A DNA stretch of 64,000 nucleotides from Nitrospirota bacterium (GCA_021814615.1 JAKAHZ010000002.1:1-64000); one strand, 5' to 3'; shown: positions 1 to 9,508, counted from the stretch's first letter. Numbers and translations: made by a program. Notes: generated by a model not told the origin, from the letters alone.

Positions 1-1
1 G

Positions 2-367
2 GTCAGCGGGTACCGGCTCTCCGGCGAACTCCCCGAGGGAAGCGGCGCTACTCTGCCGGACAATCTCATTCTCCGTTTGAATGAGCTCCGCGTCTCGGCA
101 GGGCCGTCGGGATATCCCTCGGACTGGGCAGCCGACGTGGACCTCTACCGTGAGGGCAAGCGGATCGCCCAGGGCACGCTCGGCCCGAACCGGCCGCTCT
201 TCTACGGGAATGTGGGCGTGTACCTCAAAAGCTTCGACTTCTCGCGCGGCCCCGTTGCCTTCCTCATGGTCAACAAGGATCCCGGCGCGATCTGGGCGCT
301 CGTCGGAGGCATCCTCTTCTCCCTGGGATCGGTGGTGCTGCTCCTGCTCAAGTGGAAACAGGTATAA
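2..367 (+). CDS. ResB-like cytochrome c biogenesis protein, C-terminal fragment (5' truncated by window)
   Basis: Frame open from base 2 (VSGYRLSGELPEG...); C-terminal TM helix AIWALVGGILFSLGSVVLLLLKWKQV and layout typical of ResB C-terminus. Confidence 0.55.
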   Translation, partial: VSGYRLSGELPEGSGATLPDNLILRLNELRVSAGPSGYPSDWAADVDLYREGKRIAQGTLGPNRPLFYGNVGVYLKSFDFSRGPVAFLMVNKDPGAIWALVGGILFSLGSVVLLLLKWKQV

Positions 368-493
368 CAGCTTGCAGGCTGGCCGGCTTGAAATATACGT
401 TTCGCACAAAGACTCGATAAGCTCTTCACGCCTTGGCGCCTTCACGCCGAAAAACCGCTCCTCTGCTGTTCTTTGCCCGTGGTACAATGGGCC

Positions 494-1561
494 ATGCCTG
501 AACGCATCCTTGTCGCCATGAGTGGAGGGGTGGACAGCTCCCTCACTGCAGCCCTGCTCCGGGAACAGGGTTTCCTGGTCGAAGGCGTGACCATGAAACT
601 CACCGCGGGCATCTGCTGCGACATCGCCTCGGCGCAGGCGGTCTGTTCTCATCTCCAGATCCCTCATCACGTCGTCGACATGCAGGAGGAATTCACCCGC
701 GTCGTGATAAGGAACTTCGTGGACGAATACCGCTGCGGCCGCACTCCCAATCCCTGCATCGCCTGCAACGATCTCATCAAGTTCGAGCGTCTTCTTTCCT
801 ATGCGAACGAAAAGGGTTTTGCACGCCTCGCCACGGGCCATTATGCCCGCATCGAACAGGACGCTCGCTCGAAGTATCCGGCGTTGAAGAAAGGCGTCGA
901 TCCCGACAAGGACCAGAGCTATTTTCTCTACCGGCTCACGCGCAACCAGATGCACCACGTGCTCTTTCCAATGGGGGAATTACGCAAGACCGACGTGCGA
1001 AGGATGGCGGCGGAACGGGGCCTCCCCGCTGCCGAGCGGCCGGAAAGTCAGGATATCTGTTTTGTGCCGGAGAACGACTACCGGTCGTTCCTTGCGGAGC
1101 AGGCGCCGGAGACGGTGAGGGGCGGAGAGATGGTGCTTGCCGACGGGACCGTGGTGGGCAGGCATGAGGGCGTGGCCTTCTACACCGTCGGTCAGCGCCG
1201 CGGCCTGGGCGTGGCAGCGGAAAACCGCCTCTACGTGATCCGCATCGATCCCGAAAAGAACCGTGTGGTGCTCGGGAAAAAGGAGGATCTTGCCGTCACC
1301 GCCATGTCGGTCGGCGATTGCCGGTTTGCCGCCGGAGACGCCGTTGGTCCCTCTTTTACCGCCCAGGTGAAGGTCCGCTACCGCTCAACGCCAGCAGCCG
1401 CGACCGTTCGACGCACCTCGCCGACAATCGTGGCCGTCGATTTTTCCTCGCCCGTCGCCGGCGTCACTCCGGGCCAGGCCGCGGTGTTTTATGACGATGA
1501 TACGGTAATCGGCGGAGGGATCATCGAGAACGCTCCTATGCAGGATGCCATGGCCCGCTGA
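494..1561 (+). CDS. mnmA: tRNA-specific 2-thiouridylase MnmA
   Basis: ERILVAMSGGVDSS PP-loop, GRTPNPCIACN, KDQSYFLYRL, SQDICFV motifs. Confidence 0.95.
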   Translation: MPERILVAMSGGVDSSLTAALLREQGFLVEGVTMKLTAGICCDIASAQAVCSHLQIPHHVVDMQEEFTRVVIRNFVDEYRCGRTPNPCIACNDLIKFERLLSYANEKGFARLATGHYARIEQDARSKYPALKKGVDPDKDQSYFLYRLTRNQMHHVLFPMGELRKTDVRRMAAERGLPAAERPESQDICFVPENDYRSFLAEQAPETVRGGEMVLADGTVVGRHEGVAFYTVGQRRGLGVAAENRLYVIRIDPEKNRVVLGKKEDLAVTAMSVGDCRFAAGDAVGPSFTAQVKVRYRSTPAAATVRRTSPTIVAVDFSSPVAGVTPGQAAVFYDDDTVIGGGIIENAPMQDAMAR

Positions 1562-1587
1562 ACCGGTCAGCGTTGCCACCATCGGTC

Positions 1588-3219
1588 TCATCGCACCAGA
1601 TCTTTTCTCAGGTATCCGCTGAACATCCCCAGGGCATAATAGACATATCGATCATGGTGGCGCTGAAGAAACCGCTCAGCCTCTTCCGGCCAGCCTGGAG
1701 GCAGGTTGAATTCCAGCCAGTCGAGCGAAAGGAAGGCGGGCGGTCTCGCCTCCAGTTCCCGGCGGAATAGGAGGGGTGAAAACCGCTCCTGCAAAAGGTC
1801 ATCGGTTGCGAGCGCGTTGGCGAAGCTCGGCCTGTCATCCACACCGACGAAGGTCAGATCCCGGCGAAATAGCGGGTGACAGGGCCAGACAGCAACGACG
1901 GTCTCGTCCTTCGGCACGACCTGCAGGAGCTGCGCGTAGTCATAGAGATAGAAGGGGGCCGGAGCGGTCATGCCGACCCCGCCCAGCAGCTTTCTGCTCG
2001 CCTCTGTGCTTACCCGGCTGTTGAAGGTCGTTTCCCGGAAATCGCCCGCAGCTGTTCCGCATTGAAGGGCAAGGGCGGCCACGGCGCCCGCTGCCAGCAC
2101 GATCCGCGCGGCCTGACGCATTGCCGGCCGCCGGATGGCGGCGAACAGATAAGGCGCAAAAAGAGCAAGTCCCAGAAGCACCGGCAGCAGATACTGCTCC
2201 AGGAAGCCTTTGACCAGAAATGATGAAGCTGCCGCCCCGGCCAGGATTCCCCACCCTCCCCCGGCTGCACGGTCCTTTTTCAGCAGAGCCTCCCTGACCC
2301 AGACAACCACCCCCAGCGCCGCGATGACTCCGAAAACAGGATTGGCAAGAAGGAACCCGCCCACCGCCGCACTGAGCGGCCCCAGCCCCCGGGCATCCTT
2401 GCCGAAATAACCGGTCAACGAAGAATAGCGATACTGAAGCACGTGGGTCTGCCGGATGTTGTCGATCAGGGAAATACCTTCGAAATGAAGCAATGCCGCG
2501 ACCGCGAGCACCGTGACGCCTGCAGCAGCGAAGGATGCGACGACATGGGCTCGCAGCCGATCAAGCCCGAGGCCCCTTCCGATGATGTTTCCCGCCAAAG
2601 CACAAACGAGGATCAGGGCGTATTTGGGCATGATCATGACCGAAAGAACGCTGAGCGCCGTTGCCGCTCCCGTCGTCGTCGGCGCCGGCATCCCGAGAAG
2701 AAGAACGAGCGCGCCTATCGCCGAGACCGCTGCGAGATGGTCCACGCTGTACTCCACGAGATAGGAGGAGATTCCGGGCGCCACGATAACGAGCAGAAAG
2801 GGAATGAGCCCGGCTGCCCGGTCTCCGGCGACGCGGCGGCCATGAACGAAGAAGAGGAGGCCGATGAGGAGCGTCAGAACAAGGCTCAGACCGCGCAGGG
2901 CATAGACCACAAACGCAGAGTCGGGAAAAAGGCGCAGATAGGGCGCTTCCAGGATATAGCCGAGGCCCGGATAGAAACAGAAGAAATCCGTTCCCGGCCG
3001 CATGCCTTGTGCGGTCATCCAGAGATTGTGGATGCCTGTCGCCTCGTCGAAAAAAGGAACGTGCGTTACGAGCCGCACCAGGAGAACGATCGTGGTGATC
3101 GCAATCGCGATGAGCGTCAGGACCCTCACCGCCCGTTCGGCTGTTGTCGCTCCCCTTGCCGCACCATCCGGAACAGCATTCGGCTCTCGTTGGTCCATGG
3201 TCGGCATCAATCCGGACAT
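1588..3219 (-). CDS. Membrane glycosyltransferase (GT39/ArnT-like polyprenyl-sugar transferase)
   Basis: Multiple TM helices; last gene of minus-strand glycan operon; start chosen so it overlaps end of methyltransferase gene. Confidence 0.6.
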   Translation of the reverse strand: MSGLMPTMDQREPNAVPDGAARGATTAERAVRVLTLIAIAITTIVLLVRLVTHVPFFDEATGIHNLWMTAQGMRPGTDFFCFYPGLGYILEAPYLRLFPDSAFVVYALRGLSLVLTLLIGLLFFVHGRRVAGDRAAGLIPFLLVIVAPGISSYLVEYSVDHLAAVSAIGALVLLLGMPAPTTTGAATALSVLSVMIMPKYALILVCALAGNIIGRGLGLDRLRAHVVASFAAAGVTVLAVAALLHFEGISLIDNIRQTHVLQYRYSSLTGYFGKDARGLGPLSAAVGGFLLANPVFGVIAALGVVVWVREALLKKDRAAGGGWGILAGAAASSFLVKGFLEQYLLPVLLGLALFAPYLFAAIRRPAMRQAARIVLAAGAVAALALQCGTAAGDFRETTFNSRVSTEASRKLLGGVGMTAPAPFYLYDYAQLLQVVPKDETVVAVWPCHPLFRRDLTFVGVDDRPSFANALATDDLLQERFSPLLFRRELEARPPAFLSLDWLEFNLPPGWPEEAERFLQRHHDRYVYYALGMFSGYLRKDLVR

Positions 3220-3983
3220 GCCTCCCTCTTCACCTGCCGGCGAGACGCTTTTCTTGCCCGGATAAAGAGGGAACTCCCGAAGGGCAGGGAAATCCTGTCC
3301 AAGAGCCGGTTCTCCGCCTGAAGAATCCATCGCAAAACCGTGTTCAGCATGGGGGTGGGCATGGTCACGTCGGAATCCGGCGGGCGATCGCTCCTTCCCG
3401 GGAAAAACCGCCGGAGCAGCCGGAGTCCGGCGATAAGCGGAAAAAGCATGCTGACACGGTAGGTCGCGAACTCGACCGCGAAGCCGCATTCCCTGGCCTT
3501 CGCCAGGAGCTCCTTTTTTCGATACCGCCGCGCCGTATGCACGGCAACGTCGTGGCCGCTGCGCAGCCATTCGTACGCCGGCGCCTGGAGGATCAGCATG
3601 CCGCCGGGAGCCAGCGCATCGAAGAACCTGGCAAGAACCTGCCGGTCGTCGCGCACCCGGCGATGATACAGCACATCGATGCAGGTGATGACATCATAGG
3701 AACCGGGGGCAAGCCTGACCGTGTTCAGGTCCGCCTGCATCACCTTGCGCACGCCCCGTCTGGCGCAGAGGGCAAGCGCTTCTTCCGACACATCGCACCC
3801 CTGTGCTTCGCCGAACGGCGACAGCAGCTGCAGAAGCCCGCCGGTGCCGCAGCCTGCGTCGAAGATGCGGAGCGGCTTTCGCGGAGACCGGGAAAGCTGC
3901 CGCAGCACGAGATCGTGCGTCCCTGCGTACCACCAGTGCCCGTCTTCGCAGGCGTACATCCGTTCATATTCCCTGGGCTCCAC
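3207..3983 (-). CDS. Class I SAM-dependent methyltransferase
   Basis: IFDAGCGTGGLLQLL SAM motif; DVITCIDVLYH. Confidence 0.85.
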   Translation of the reverse strand: MEPREYERMYACEDGHWWYAGTHDLVLRQLSRSPRKPLRIFDAGCGTGGLLQLLSPFGEAQGCDVSEEALALCARRGVRKVMQADLNTVRLAPGSYDVITCIDVLYHRRVRDDRQVLARFFDALAPGGMLILQAPAYEWLRSGHDVAVHTARRYRKKELLAKARECGFAVEFATYRVSMLFPLIAGLRLLRRFFPGRSDRPPDSDVTMPTPMLNTVLRWILQAENRLLDRISLPFGSSLFIRARKASRRQVKREACPD

Positions 3984-3988
3984 GGCGT

Positions 3989-5107
3989 TCAGAGGCTCCG
4001 ATAGTAGGACTGCACGGCTTCGATCACCCGCCCGGCTTCGTCGTCGGTGAGGCCGGGATAGATCGGGAGCGAAAGGATCTCGCGTGCAAGACGTTCGGTC
4101 CGGGGCAGGGATCCCTGACCGTAGCCCAGGAATCCGTAGCCGCTCATGCGATGGACCGGCACGGGATAGTTCACTTTTATCTCGATACCACGGTCCCGGA
4201 GGAAGGCCGCGAGACCGTCGCGATGCTGAGTTCTCACAGTATAGGCATAGAACACGTGCGTCCTGCCCGGGGCGACTGCGGGTATCGCGAGGTCCCCCAT
4301 GCCGGCAAGCTCCCGCGAGTACCGACGGGCGATCTCCCGGCGCCGGGAGATCTTTTCGTCCAGCGATTGGAGCTGAAAATCCAGGAGCGCCGCCTGCAGC
4401 TCATCGAGCCGCGAATTATAACCCTCTTCCAGGGAATAATAAGCGCCCTGCATGCCGTAGAACCGCAGCCGCCTGACACGCGCCGCAAGATGCGCATCAG
4501 CGGTGACCACCATGCCCCCGTCGCCGAACCCGCCGAGCACCTTTGTGGGATAGAAGGAAAAAGCGCCCAGGTCGCCGAGGCTCCCCACCGGCACGCCGTC
4601 GACAAGCGCGCCTGCAGCCTGTGCGCAGTCCTCCACCACCCGCAGCCCCCGCCGCTTCGCGATCTCCCGGAGGGGCCCCATGTCGGCCGGCTGACCGAAG
4701 AGATGAACGGGCACGACGGCTTTCGCGGCAGGACCTATCGCGTCCTCGAGCCGCGCCACATCCATAAGGAACGAATCTTCCTCAACGTCCACGAAGACCG
4801 GCGTCGCTCCCGTTGCGCGAATGGCGGCGACGGTGGGGACCGCCGTGTTGGATACGGTGACCACCTCGTCGCCCGGCCCCACGCCGAGCGCCTTGAGCGA
4901 AAGGAAGAGCGCATCGGTGCCCGAATTGACCCCGATGCCGAAGGCGCTAAGGCACCGGGAGGAAAAGCGATTTTCAAACTTCTCGACCTCGGGGCCCAGG
5001 ATCAGGCGGCCCGATGAAAGAACCCGGTCCACGATCCCCTGCAGGGCCGGCCGGTCCCGTTCGTATTCGTCGAGATAGCGCCAATAGGGTATGGGTGCGG
5101 TTTCCAT
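3989..5107 (-). CDS. DegT/DnrJ/EryC1/StrS family sugar aminotransferase
   Basis: GVNSGTDALFLSLKALGVGPGDEVVTVSNTA..., EDCAQAAGA, SFYPTKVLGGFGDGG PLP-site motif. Confidence 0.93.
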   Translation of the reverse strand: METAPIPYWRYLDEYERDRPALQGIVDRVLSSGRLILGPEVEKFENRFSSRCLSAFGIGVNSGTDALFLSLKALGVGPGDEVVTVSNTAVPTVAAIRATGATPVFVDVEEDSFLMDVARLEDAIGPAAKAVVPVHLFGQPADMGPLREIAKRRGLRVVEDCAQAAGALVDGVPVGSLGDLGAFSFYPTKVLGGFGDGGMVVTADAHLAARVRRLRFYGMQGAYYSLEEGYNSRLDELQAALLDFQLQSLDEKISRRREIARRYSRELAGMGDLAIPAVAPGRTHVFYAYTVRTQHRDGLAAFLRDRGIEIKVNYPVPVHRMSGYGFLGYGQGSLPRTERLAREILSLPIYPGLTDDEAGRVIEAVQSYYRSL

Positions 5108-5110
5108 GCC

Positions 5111-6118
5111 TTAATTCTCCAGGTGAACCGGGACCGAATCCCGCCAGAGGAGGTCCGCTGCCTGGGCCAGCCGGGCAGCGTCGTCCAGGAGATCGTCGAA
5201 GGGGGAGCCCTGCAGCAGCAGGCCCGCGGTATGCTCGATCATCAGCTGGAAATGATCTGCAGGGGGAATCGTGAGATCGAGCGTCTCCCGGCCTCTCGCG
5301 ATCCTGACTCTGACGGGCTGGTCGGCGGGAGTCGTGAAGGCCCGATCGATCCTGATCGTCCCTTCGCTGCCGAGAAGTTCATACCAGCACTCATAGGGAT
5401 GCTCGAAACCGATGGAGCAGAAAATCCCTTCGTGCACCGTCGTGATCCCGCAGGCCTGCAAGCCCACATTGAGATCGCCGCGCATGTCCGCACATCCCGC
5501 AAACCGCTCCGGAAATCCGCGCAGGTGAAAGAGCGCCGCGCTCATCGGATACCGGGCCTGGTCGTGAAACGATCCCCCGCCCTGCGCAGGTTCGGCTCGA
5601 AATCCGCCCCCGGAGAACGTGAACCGGAACGCAGCGCGCACCGCCCGAACTGCGCCGATCGCTCCGTTGTGCACAATCTCCTTGACGGCTGCGTGCGCCG
5701 GATGGTGCAGATACGCCAAGTTCTCGCGGAGCAGCCGCTTGTTCTTTCGGGCCGCGGCGATCATGCGTTCCACCGATGCAACGGTCAGACCGAGCGGCTT
5801 TTCGCAGATCACGTGCTTACCCCGTTCCAGCGCTCTGATGACCCACGCTTCATGGAGATGATTCGGCACGGATATATACACAAGATCGACGTTCCCTGCC
5901 GCTAGCAACTCGTCGTATTCCAATGCATCATAGGGGACCCCTGCCAGGAAACCCTGCACCCTGCTCCGGCTTCTACTGGCAATCGCGGCAAGATGCGCAT
6001 TCCCGGCGCGGACCAACGCAGGAAGGAAGCGCCGCCGTGCGATATCCGAGCAGCCGAGCACGCCGATGTTGATGCGTCCGCTCGTCATCGTCGATATCTG
6101 CTCACAGCAGGCAGGCAA
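5111..6118 (-). CDS. Gfo/Idh/MocA family oxidoreductase (candidate sugar 3-ketoreductase)
   Basis: NIGVLGCSDIARRRFLPAL Rossmann motif, HVICEKPLG motif; adjacency to 2,3-dehydratase genes. Confidence 0.88.
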   Translation of the reverse strand: MPACCEQISTMTSGRINIGVLGCSDIARRRFLPALVRAGNAHLAAIASRSRSRVQGFLAGVPYDALEYDELLAAGNVDLVYISVPNHLHEAWVIRALERGKHVICEKPLGLTVASVERMIAAARKNKRLLRENLAYLHHPAHAAVKEIVHNGAIGAVRAVRAAFRFTFSGGGFRAEPAQGGGSFHDQARYPMSAALFHLRGFPERFAGCADMRGDLNVGLQACGITTVHEGIFCSIGFEHPYECWYELLGSEGTIRIDRAFTTPADQPVRVRIARGRETLDLTIPPADHFQLMIEHTAGLLLQGSPFDDLLDDAARLAQAADLLWRDSVPVHLEN

Positions 6119-6851
6119 GGATACTCCGGCAGCAGGAGTTGACCTGTTCTCCGCAGTGCAGAAAGTACCGGAGTTCGTTGGCGGTCATCCACCGGAAATC
6201 GGGAGGAAGGTCGAGCTCATACCGCTCGGGCAGCCGCAGGATGCGGTGCACCTGTTGCTCCCGGTAGAACCGCGCTCCCTCCTCGGACTGCCGGCTCTCG
6301 CGGATCAGCGGAAAGACGCCGGGGGAACTGAATTCGTCGAAGAGAAACGGCTTCTTGAGCTGCGGGCTGTCCGCATAGTTCTCCTGCGTGAACTGCACGG
6401 TCGGCGCAAGCTGCACCGCCTGCCGGTTGCCCACCTCCGCTTTCGCCTGCACCAGGAACGACGCGACTCCCTGCTCTTCCTTCACCAGCATGCCGATGAT
6501 CCCCGTACCGGCATTGTTCAGGATCGGCTGGCTCCACGACGCAACCTCCCGCGCCGGCGAAGAAACGCGGATGCCGATGATGGTGAAGAACCTTCCTTCC
6601 CTGTGCACGATCCGGCCCTGCGCGTCGCGTCGCCAGTCGGCAAGGCTGTTCAATCCCACCCGCTCCTGGAGCATATGGTTGCGCGCCTTTACGTCGTCAA
6701 GCCACTGCACGGCTTCGGCGATCGAACGCAGGAATGCCGGCTCGTCGCAATGGCCGAGAAGCCATTGCACAGCGGCATCGGCGGCCCGGCAGGCGACCAG
6801 GCTGCCGCGGCCCTCGGGGGGCGATAGGATATCCGCAGCTGTTCTCATCAT
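6102..6851 (-). CDS. NDP-hexose 2,3-dehydratase family protein, second half-length subunit
   Basis: GRFFTIIGIRVSSPAREVASWSQPIL, FLVQAKAEVGN, VQLAPTVQFTQENY; own ATG and RBS (gaggaaagg). Confidence 0.82.
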   Translation of the reverse strand: MMRTAADILSPPEGRGSLVACRAADAAVQWLLGHCDEPAFLRSIAEAVQWLDDVKARNHMLQERVGLNSLADWRRDAQGRIVHREGRFFTIIGIRVSSPAREVASWSQPILNNAGTGIIGMLVKEEQGVASFLVQAKAEVGNRQAVQLAPTVQFTQENYADSPQLKKPFLFDEFSSPGVFPLIRESRQSEEGARFYREQQVHRILRLPERYELDLPPDFRWMTANELRYFLHCGEQVNSCCRSILACLL

Positions 6852-6858
6852 CCTTTCC

Positions 6859-7650
6859 TCAGAGCAGGCAGGAGAGAACGCTCCGGGCGCAGGCGTTCAC
6901 CAGATTGTCCTCGCCGAGCAGCCTGCCGATCTGCCGGAGCGTCAGCCAGATGAATCCTTCGGGCAACGCACCCACGTCATGGTCGTCCACCAGCACGACC
7001 ATGTTACGGTTCGACTTGAAGAGGAAACGTCCTCCGTCCTCGGTCTGCAGTTTAGCGAACAGGATTCGCTCTTTCGGCGGATCGAGAAACAGCTCGACGA
7101 AGAGCGGCGCGGCCCCGCCGTGAACCAGCGTATAGTTGCTGTACGTGGCCTGCACGGTCGGCGAAAGCTGGACGCCGTGCAAATTGCCGGGCTCTTCCTT
7201 CGCCTGCAAGCAGAAATGCAGGATGCCGTCGATCTTTCTTGCCGCGATCCCGAGGATCCCGATCTCGGGTTGATCGATGATCGGCTGGTCCCAGGTCAGC
7301 TCACCGGCCGGAGACCGGTGCCGTACCCTCACGCCCCTGATGGTGAAGAACCTGCCGGTTTCGTGCCCGATGTTTCCCGTGTCCCCTTCGATGCGCCATC
7401 GCTCAAGCCTGTTGACGGAAACCTCGTCAATGCGCAGTTGCGAGCGGGAGCGCTGCGCTGCGATCCAGTGCCGGACGAAAACATCGTCATGACAGGACCA
7501 CACGACCATGCGGGAAACGGCAAGGTCGACAAGCGTGTCCACGGTGAATCCGAAATCGGGAATCGCCCGGCCGCGGCACTGCTCGGCCAGATGCCGTGCA
7601 AGACGCGACCGGAGGTCCTCAACTTGTTCGGTTCTGGTCTTTTCGTGCAT
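6859..7650 (-). CDS. NDP-hexose 2,3-dehydratase family protein, first half-length subunit
   Basis: GRFFTIRGVRVRHRSPAGELTWDQPII, FCLQAKEEPGN, VQLSPTVQATYSNYT; C-terminus NACARSVLSCLL parallels NSCCRSILACLL of next gene. Confidence 0.82.
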   Translation of the reverse strand: MHEKTRTEQVEDLRSRLARHLAEQCRGRAIPDFGFTVDTLVDLAVSRMVVWSCHDDVFVRHWIAAQRSRSQLRIDEVSVNRLERWRIEGDTGNIGHETGRFFTIRGVRVRHRSPAGELTWDQPIIDQPEIGILGIAARKIDGILHFCLQAKEEPGNLHGVQLSPTVQATYSNYTLVHGGAAPLFVELFLDPPKERILFAKLQTEDGGRFLFKSNRNMVVLVDDHDVGALPEGFIWLTLRQIGRLLGEDNLVNACARSVLSCLL

Positions 7651-8623
7651 TGCTTCCCCGGAAATCCTGGAGGTACGCAATCTGGTCGTCGTTCGCCGGT
7701 CTCGGCATGAGCCGTTCGCGCACCACAAACTGCGGCTCCTTGGCAAGCGACTGATAGATCCTGCCGATATATTCACCGACGATGCTCATCGCCATCAGCA
7801 CGAGGCCTCGAAAGACCAGATTGGCCGACATGAGCGTCTCGTAATTCGAGAGCGCCATCGGAAGCCCCGTCTGATCGAAGGCCTTGATCCCGCCGTACAC
7901 GAGGCCAAAGAGCGTTACGCAGAATCCGACCAGGCCGATGATCCGAAGCGGCACCAGGGAAAAGCTGAATATCATGTTCCCCCAGAGGGTGAAGAGCTTT
8001 CGCAGGGTGTAGCCCGATTCGCTGGCAGCTCGTTTTCCGTGTTCGAGCTGAATAACGCCGATGTTCTGCGTTGACCGCAGGACGATCGCGTCCAGATAGG
8101 GAGTGGGGCCGGTATAGCCGACGATCTCCCGGACGAGGAACCGGTTCAGGATCTTGAAGCTCGACAGGTAGAGCCCCACGGGCTTCTTGAGCACGATGTC
8201 CGCCATCCGGTTGTGCAGCCTGCTCCCGAGATTGCGGAAGAAACCGTCATTCTTGACGGCATAGGACGCGTATACCACGTCATAGCCCTTGCCCATCTCC
8301 CGGACAAGCCTGGCAACTTCCCCGGGCGGATTCTGAAAATCGTCGTCCATGATCACGCAGAAGTCTCCGGTAGCGTGGTGCAGGCCGGCCATGACGGCGT
8401 TGTGCTCGCCGAAGTTTCTCGCCAGTTTAATATAGGCAATGCGGTCCGGGTGTTCGGCATGAAGCCTCCGGCAGACCGCGTCGGAATCGTCGCGGCTGCC
8501 GTCATTGACGAGAATGATATCGAGGCGATAGGCGCCGGCGTAGAGCCCCATAAGCGCCTGGCACAGGGGCCCGATCGTCCTTTCCGAATTGTAGACAGGG
8601 ATTACGATCGAAAGCGATTGCAT
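7619..8623 (-). CDS. Family 2 glycosyltransferase (polyprenyl-phosphate sugar transferase, GtrB/ArnC-like)
   Basis: LSIVIPVYNSERTI, DIILVNDGSRDDS, VIMDDDFQNPP motifs; two C-terminal TM helices; start at MQSLS. Confidence 0.9.
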   Translation of the reverse strand: MQSLSIVIPVYNSERTIGPLCQALMGLYAGAYRLDIILVNDGSRDDSDAVCRRLHAEHPDRIAYIKLARNFGEHNAVMAGLHHATGDFCVIMDDDFQNPPGEVARLVREMGKGYDVVYASYAVKNDGFFRNLGSRLHNRMADIVLKKPVGLYLSSFKILNRFLVREIVGYTGPTPYLDAIVLRSTQNIGVIQLEHGKRAASESGYTLRKLFTLWGNMIFSFSLVPLRIIGLVGFCVTLFGLVYGGIKAFDQTGLPMALSNYETLMSANLVFRGLVLMAMSIVGEYIGRIYQSLAKEPQFVVRERLMPRPANDDQIAYLQDFRGSNARKDQNRTS

Positions 8624-8780
8624 AAGGCAGTTGCGCTCCTTTCTCGTTCCCGGGCCGCATAAACGTTCCGCGTTGCATGCTGACGGCACTCCGGCCACAC
8701 GTGCGGGAGGTCGTCGGACAGCGCGGCGCGGAGACCCTTCGGGTCCGCTTGTCATTGCAGCCGGGGGAAATACTGAACTG

Positions 8781-9230
8781 CTACGAGAGAGGATGGGGAG
8801 GCGACAGTCCTGCGTGAAGGGAGCTGAATCCGTCGGACTCGTGGTGCTTGAGATCCAGCGGCGCATCGGTGATATAAGAAGCAGGGACCGCGGTTTCTGC
8901 AAGAGCCGGAAACGTTCGGACAACGGAAACGGGCGGCGTCACTGCCAGTTGTTCACGCAAAACCGCCCGTTTCTTCTTGATGAGAAAATGCTCGGGATCC
9001 GGAGCAGCGACCGCGGAGGGCGAGGCAGCATTGTCACCGTCATCCTCCTGCAGCTCGGACAAGAGTACGTCGACCCAGACGATGCCCACCGTGTAGTGAG
9101 AAAGATGCTCTCGTTGATTGTGGAGGCGGTCGGTACAGCCGACCGTAGCGGACGCGTAGATCGGGGAAAGAGCATAGATTCCGTAGATAAACAGAAGAAG
9201 AATGCGTATGGCCAACGGCGCGCGAAGCAT
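8781..9230 (-). CDS. Uncharacterised small protein, paralog A of a three-member family in this window
   Basis: N-terminal hydrophobic helix, ALSPIYASA, VGIVWV, FLIKKKRAVL, C-terminal GLSPPHPLS; same layout at 21525 and 24703. Confidence 0.75.
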   Translation of the reverse strand: MLRAPLAIRILLLFIYGIYALSPIYASATVGCTDRLHNQREHLSHYTVGIVWVDVLLSELQEDDGDNAASPSAVAAPDPEHFLIKKKRAVLREQLAVTPPVSVVRTFPALAETAVPASYITDAPLDLKHHESDGFSSLHAGLSPPHPLS

Positions 9231-9235
9231 GGGGT

Positions 9236-9264
9236 ATTTTACTGTGGGTTTGCTCCTTTGGCAA
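9236..9264 (-). promoter_or_regulatory. Sigma70-type promoter of paralog A, predicted leaderless
   Basis: Minus strand TTGCCA-N17-TAAAAT-acccc-ATG. Confidence 0.6.
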
Positions 9265-9385
9265 GCCCTTTCCCGTCACGGCTCGCATCGTGCACCAGGC
9301 GTCTGCGGTCGCTGTCTTCCGTATCTAACTATGCATTCTCCTTTTTCACGATGATTCATCAGGAATGGGCTTGTCTTTTAAGCAT

Positions 9386-9405
9386 ATCCTACAGCCCTGT
9401 TGGAT
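9386..9405. promoter_or_regulatory. Candidate enhancer-binding dyad upstream of sigma54 promoter
   Basis: ATCCTACAG-CC-CTGTTGGAT, 9-bp arms with one mismatch, ~90 bp upstream of -24 element. Confidence 0.3.
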
Positions 9406-9492
9406 GATTCGCTACAAACGCCCAAGGACACGATTTATCCTCAAAAAGCAGATGCTGTTGTTTTTTTGAATGAAATCCCAGCCGGGAAGTTC

Positions 9493-9508
9493 TGGCACGG
9501 CTTATGCT
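9493..9508 (+). promoter_or_regulatory. Sigma54 (-24/-12) promoter
   Basis: TGGCACG-GCTT-ATGCT with GG/GC 12-nt register. Confidence 0.65.

Noticed and set aside
8631-9407. 258-aa plus-strand ORF across 9 kb intergenic region
   Set aside because: Antisense to paralog A, which is supported by two further homologs in the window.
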